A stretch of 64,000 nucleotides of DNA from JANNAT01 sp031384605 (lineage in GTDB: Bacteria > Pseudomonadota > Alphaproteobacteria > Rhodobacterales > Rhodobacteraceae). A program made the translations under genes and the position numbers. The notes under the pieces were generated by a model that saw only the letters and a list, made by a program, of their open reading frames with translations, made no database searches and was not told the origin of the DNA. The stretch's first letter is position 1. Each line of letters starts with the position of its first letter. This document shows, piece by piece, positions 61,557 to 64,000 of the stretch. The stretch spans positions 62,001 to 126,000 of the forward strand of contig JANNAT010000020.1 of NCBI GenBank assembly GCA_031384605.1, read 5' to 3'.

Positions 61557-62243
61557 ATGGATCAAGAAAACAGCATGGAACGCGCAAAAGACCGGGTTTT
61601 GGACGCCAGTCTGCTGCACGCGCCCTTCGACGGGTGGTCAGAAGCCACCTTGCGCGCGGCCATCAGTGATTCGGATGTGGCCCCGGCGCTGGCACGCGCG
61701 CTGTTCCCGCGTGGCGGCGTTGATCTGGCGTTTGCCTATCATCAGCGTGGCGACAGCGACATGCGGGCCGCCTACCTTGCCACCGATCTGGCGGCCCTGC
61801 GGATACGCGAACGCATTACTTTGGCCGTGCGCCTGCGCCTGCAAGGGGCCGACAAAGAACTGGTGCGTCGCGGATCGGCCCTGTTCAGCCTGCCAAACCA
61901 CGCGGTCGAAGGGGCCGGCCTGATCTGGGCCACGGCGGATGCGATCTGGAAGGTGCTGGGCGACACATCGCAAGATGTGAATTGGTATACCAAACGCGCC
62001 ACCTTGGCGGCGGTTTACGGGGCCACGGTGCTGTTTTGGCTGGGCGATACCAGTGAAGGCGACCTTGCCACTTGGGCCTTTCTGGACCGCCGGATTGAAA
62101 ACGTCATGCAGATCGAAAAGGCCAAAGCGGGTTTGCGCGAAAATTCCTTTGCAAAGGCGGTTTTGGCCGGGCCGATGAAGATTTTGGCAAGGATTCATGC
62201 GCCAAATGTTGCACAAGATTTGCCCGGACGCCGTGGCAACTGA
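61557..62243 (+). CDS. COQ9 family protein (ubiquinone biosynthesis)
   Basis: Lipid-binding accessory protein of ubiquinone synthesis, 228 residues, all alpha helical. Conserved are LPNHAVEGAGLIWATADAIW (about 124-143), then DVNWYTKRATLAAVYGATVL (near 152), the TetR-like COQ9 core, and LDRRIENVMQIEKAKAG near 183. It presents the Q precursor to the hydroxylases in mitochondria; the bacterial role is inferred from that. Start 61557 gives a six-base spacing to AAGGGG; an adjacent ATG at 61554 and a long start at 61497 are possible. Confidence 0.9.
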   Translation: MDQENSMERAKDRVLDASLLHAPFDGWSEATLRAAISDSDVAPALARALFPRGGVDLAFAYHQRGDSDMRAAYLATDLAALRIRERITLAVRLRLQGADKELVRRGSALFSLPNHAVEGAGLIWATADAIWKVLGDTSQDVNWYTKRATLAAVYGATVLFWLGDTSEGDLATWAFLDRRIENVMQIEKAKAGLRENSFAKAVLAGPMKILARIHAPNVAQDLPGRRGN

Positions 62244-62254
62244 AAGGCCAGATG

Positions 62255-63247
62255 ATGAACGCTGCTGATTCAATGCTGGCGATGGAAATCTCTGTCCCCG
62301 GCGGGCCGGATGTTCTGAAACCAGTGTCCGTCCCTGTGCCTGTGCCCGGCCATGGCCAGATCATCATAAGACTGGCCTATGCGGGGGTGAACCGCCCCGA
62401 TGCGTTGCAACGTGCGGGGGCCTATGCGCCACCCGCGTCGGCGTCACCGCTGCCGGGGTTGGAATGTTCGGGCACCGTGGTGGCCATGGGGCCGGGCGTG
62501 GCGCGCTGGACCATTGGCGATAAGGTGTGCGCGCTTTTGCCCGGTGGCGGCTATGCCGAATATGCGGCCTGCAACGAGGCGCATGCCCTGCCTATCCCAG
62601 ATGGTTTGCCTATGCGCGAAGCGGCGTGTTTACCGGAAACCTGCTTTACCGTTTGGTCCAACATGGTGATGCGCGGCGGTTTGCAGGCAGGTGAGCGGTT
62701 TTTGGTGCATGGCGGCACGTCGGGCATCGGCTTAACGGCGATCCAGATCGCGCGAAATCTGGGCGCACGGGTGTTTGCGACGGCGGGCAGTGATGAAAAG
62801 GCGCAAGTTTGCCAAGATCTGGGGGCAGAAGTTGGGATCAACTATCAGACCACTGACTTTGTCGAGATTTTGCGCAGCGCCGGCGGCGCGAACCTGATCC
62901 TTGATATGGTCGGCGGCCCTTATTTGCCGCGTAATATCAAAGCGTTATGCGACGATGGGCGGCTGGTTCAAATCGCTTTTCTGCAAGGCGCCAAGGTAGA
63001 GTTGAACTTTGCCGAAGTGATGATGCGGCGCTTGATGATTACAGGATCGACGCTTCGTCCGCAATCGGACCTTGTCAAAGCGCGCTATGCGGCGGCAGTT
63101 GAAACGCAAATTTGGCCGATGATCGCGACGGGCAAGTTTCGCGTTGTGATTGATAGCGAATTCGCCCTGACTGACGCCCCCGCTGCACATTGGCGACTGG
63201 AAAGCCCGGGGCATATCGGCAAAATCGTGATGAAAGTTGGCGGATAA
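62255..63247 (+). CDS. NAD(P)H:quinone oxidoreductase, zeta-crystallin/PIG3-like
   Basis: Zinc-free MDR-superfamily reductase of 330 residues. The catalytic domain has AGVNRPDALQRAGAYAPPAS (residues about 47-66) and GLECSGTVVAMG, the Rossmann fold FLVHGGTSGIGLTAIQIARN (near 150) and DMVGGPYLPRNIKAL near 215, and there is no structural zinc cysteine set. Relatives reduce quinones or enones with NADPH. AAAGG is seven bases before this ATG; an ATG three bases earlier is possible. Downstream of COQ9 by 11 bases, so likely in one operon. Confidence 0.88.
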   Translation: MNAADSMLAMEISVPGGPDVLKPVSVPVPVPGHGQIIIRLAYAGVNRPDALQRAGAYAPPASASPLPGLECSGTVVAMGPGVARWTIGDKVCALLPGGGYAEYAACNEAHALPIPDGLPMREAACLPETCFTVWSNMVMRGGLQAGERFLVHGGTSGIGLTAIQIARNLGARVFATAGSDEKAQVCQDLGAEVGINYQTTDFVEILRSAGGANLILDMVGGPYLPRNIKALCDDGRLVQIAFLQGAKVELNFAEVMMRRLMITGSTLRPQSDLVKARYAAAVETQIWPMIATGKFRVVIDSEFALTDAPAAHWRLESPGHIGKIVMKVGG

Positions 63248-63367
63248 AATACAAGTTGGGGGTTTCACACCCCCGCGCCGCAATTGCACGGCAATTGCCG
63301 CGTCCCCCATGGGGTATTTAAGAACAGAAAAAGCGCAAATTTTAGATAAATTTGTTGCAAATTGTGT

Positions 63368-64000
63368 TTAGTCCCCCAGTTTTGCGTGAACCTCGGCCAG
63401 ATCAACCGGCGCAAGCGGCATTTTGTTGGCCGGATTGTCGAAATCATATTTGAACAGCTGAAAATCGCGTTTGTAGATTTCCCACATCAGATGCATCGAC
63501 AGATCGTCAAAGTAATCTTCAACGGGATGCAGCCGTTTTGGCCCGTGGCCTTCGCTTTCGTTGAACTTGGGTATCTTTTTAAGATCAATTTTATGCTTGG
63601 TTTTGTTGTTTTTCAAAACCGACCCCATGCCTTCATCGAACTTTTCGGTGAAAAAGATGTTGTCGTACCGCCCACCGTTTACAATATAGGTTGATACATG
63701 TCCGGCCATTGCCGACCAGTGAATGTCAGGTTCCATCGGTTTTTTGAACCGGATGGTATCGCGCGCAAACAGCAAAAATCGCCGGAAACTGGCAATCTGG
63801 TCGAACTCGGCTTGGCCATCATCGCCGCCCACGTCGATGCCGTATTTCTGCGTAAGCAGCGGCACCAGATTGCCGCGATAGCGTTTGCCATTGCGCTGAA
63901 TGCCACAGATTTTGTCGAAAAATGACGACAGTATGCGGGTATATGGATTGCGAACGCAAGTAAACGCATAGGATTTATGGGTTTTGACGTTCTTTTCGAT
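63368..64000 (-). CDS. Sulfotransferase family 2 protein, 5' part beyond window
   Basis: C-terminal 210 residues of a PAPS-dependent sulfotransferase-like protein; the start is past base 64000. The 3'-phosphate site is visible at the start of the segment (FTCVRNPYTRILSSFFDKIC). The rest includes FRRFLLFARDTIRF and GGRYDNIFFTEKFDE, usual in this family. Acceptor unknown. The 120-base gap to the preceding convergent gene contains hairpins at 63258-63274 and twice GCAATTGC (63280-63298). Relation to the sulfotransferase at 34 kb is only at the family level. Confidence 0.82.
   Translation of the reverse strand: MEKNVKTHKSYAFTCVRNPYTRILSSFFDKICGIQRNGKRYRGNLVPLLTQKYGIDVGGDDGQAEFDQIASFRRFLLFARDTIRFKKPMEPDIHWSAMAGHVSTYIVNGGRYDNIFFTEKFDEGMGSVLKNNKTKHKIDLKKIPKFNESEGHGPKRLHPVEDYFDDLSMHLMWEIYKRDFQLFKYDFDNPANKMPLAPVDLAEVHAKLGD

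Overview
The window looks like a 64 kb stretch of chromosome from an alphaproteobacterium of the order Rhodobacterales (Roseobacter/Rhodobacter group). No database search was possible. The assignment rests on recognisable families and neighbourhoods: an RpoHII-type heat-shock sigma factor, the rsmI-yraN-gshB block beside an LpoA-like lipoprotein, a TauE/SafE gene followed by a TIGR02186 gene, an FrcBCAK-type fructose importer, COQ9 beside rpsU, and GC-rich coding sequence throughout. I saw no rRNA, tRNA, CRISPR array, insertion sequence or prophage. Genes are dense, with many 4-base overlaps between neighbours.

Layout. 1-16 kb is mainly housekeeping: rpoH (cut by the window edge), a glutathione transferase with a cysteine-rich tail, yifB/comM, gshB, yraN, rsmI, an LpoA-like lipoprotein, glnD (interrupted as sequenced), murJ, a rhomboid-like protein without catalytic residues, trpS, a structured intergenic RNA candidate, a VOC protein, a branched-chain aminotransferase, a universal stress protein, nfuA, tsaB and rimI. 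17-22.7 kb is a purine nucleoside uptake and phosphorolysis operon (BMP-type binding protein, double ATPase, two permeases, purine nucleoside phosphorylase). 22.7-25.5 kb holds TauE/SafE, TIGR02186 and two hotdog thioesterases. 25.6-34.1 kb is a fatty-acid beta-oxidation locus: two related MerR regulators, acyl-CoA dehydrogenase, a small ribbon-helix-helix-like protein, a GST, thiolase, an NTF2-like protein, a cupin protein and a FadJ-type bifunctional enzyme.

34-40.5 kb carries a sulfotransferase, a D-2-hydroxyacid dehydrogenase, a CsaA-like protein, proC, ybjN, adenine deaminase and an EamA exporter. 40.5-46 kb is the fructose locus: frcBCAK on the minus strand, divergent from an RbsD/FucU mutarotase and a ROK regulator, with a perfect inverted repeat between them. 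46-52 kb is a complete Mrp Na+/H+ antiporter operon with A and B fused. 52-55.6 kb is deoC plus a double-domain aldehyde dehydrogenase. The remainder holds a GST, mscL, alanine dehydrogenase with a divergent Lrp regulator, an arsC-aquaporin pair, a lone SEFIR/TIR-domain protein that looks acquired, rpsU, COQ9, a quinone oxidoreductase and the end of a second sulfotransferase.

Working together, the nucleoside importer, phosphorylase, adenine deaminase and deoC suggest use of nucleosides as carbon and nitrogen. The beta-oxidation and fructose loci are separate catabolic modules with local regulators. The strongest leads are the interrupted glnD (two compensating single-base differences within about 45 bp), the SEFIR/TIR protein with an unassigned C-terminal domain, the structured RNA after trpS, the inactive rhomboid, and several local operators (a probable RpoE promoter for rpoH, CtrA-like half-sites before comM, MerR and ROK palindromes).
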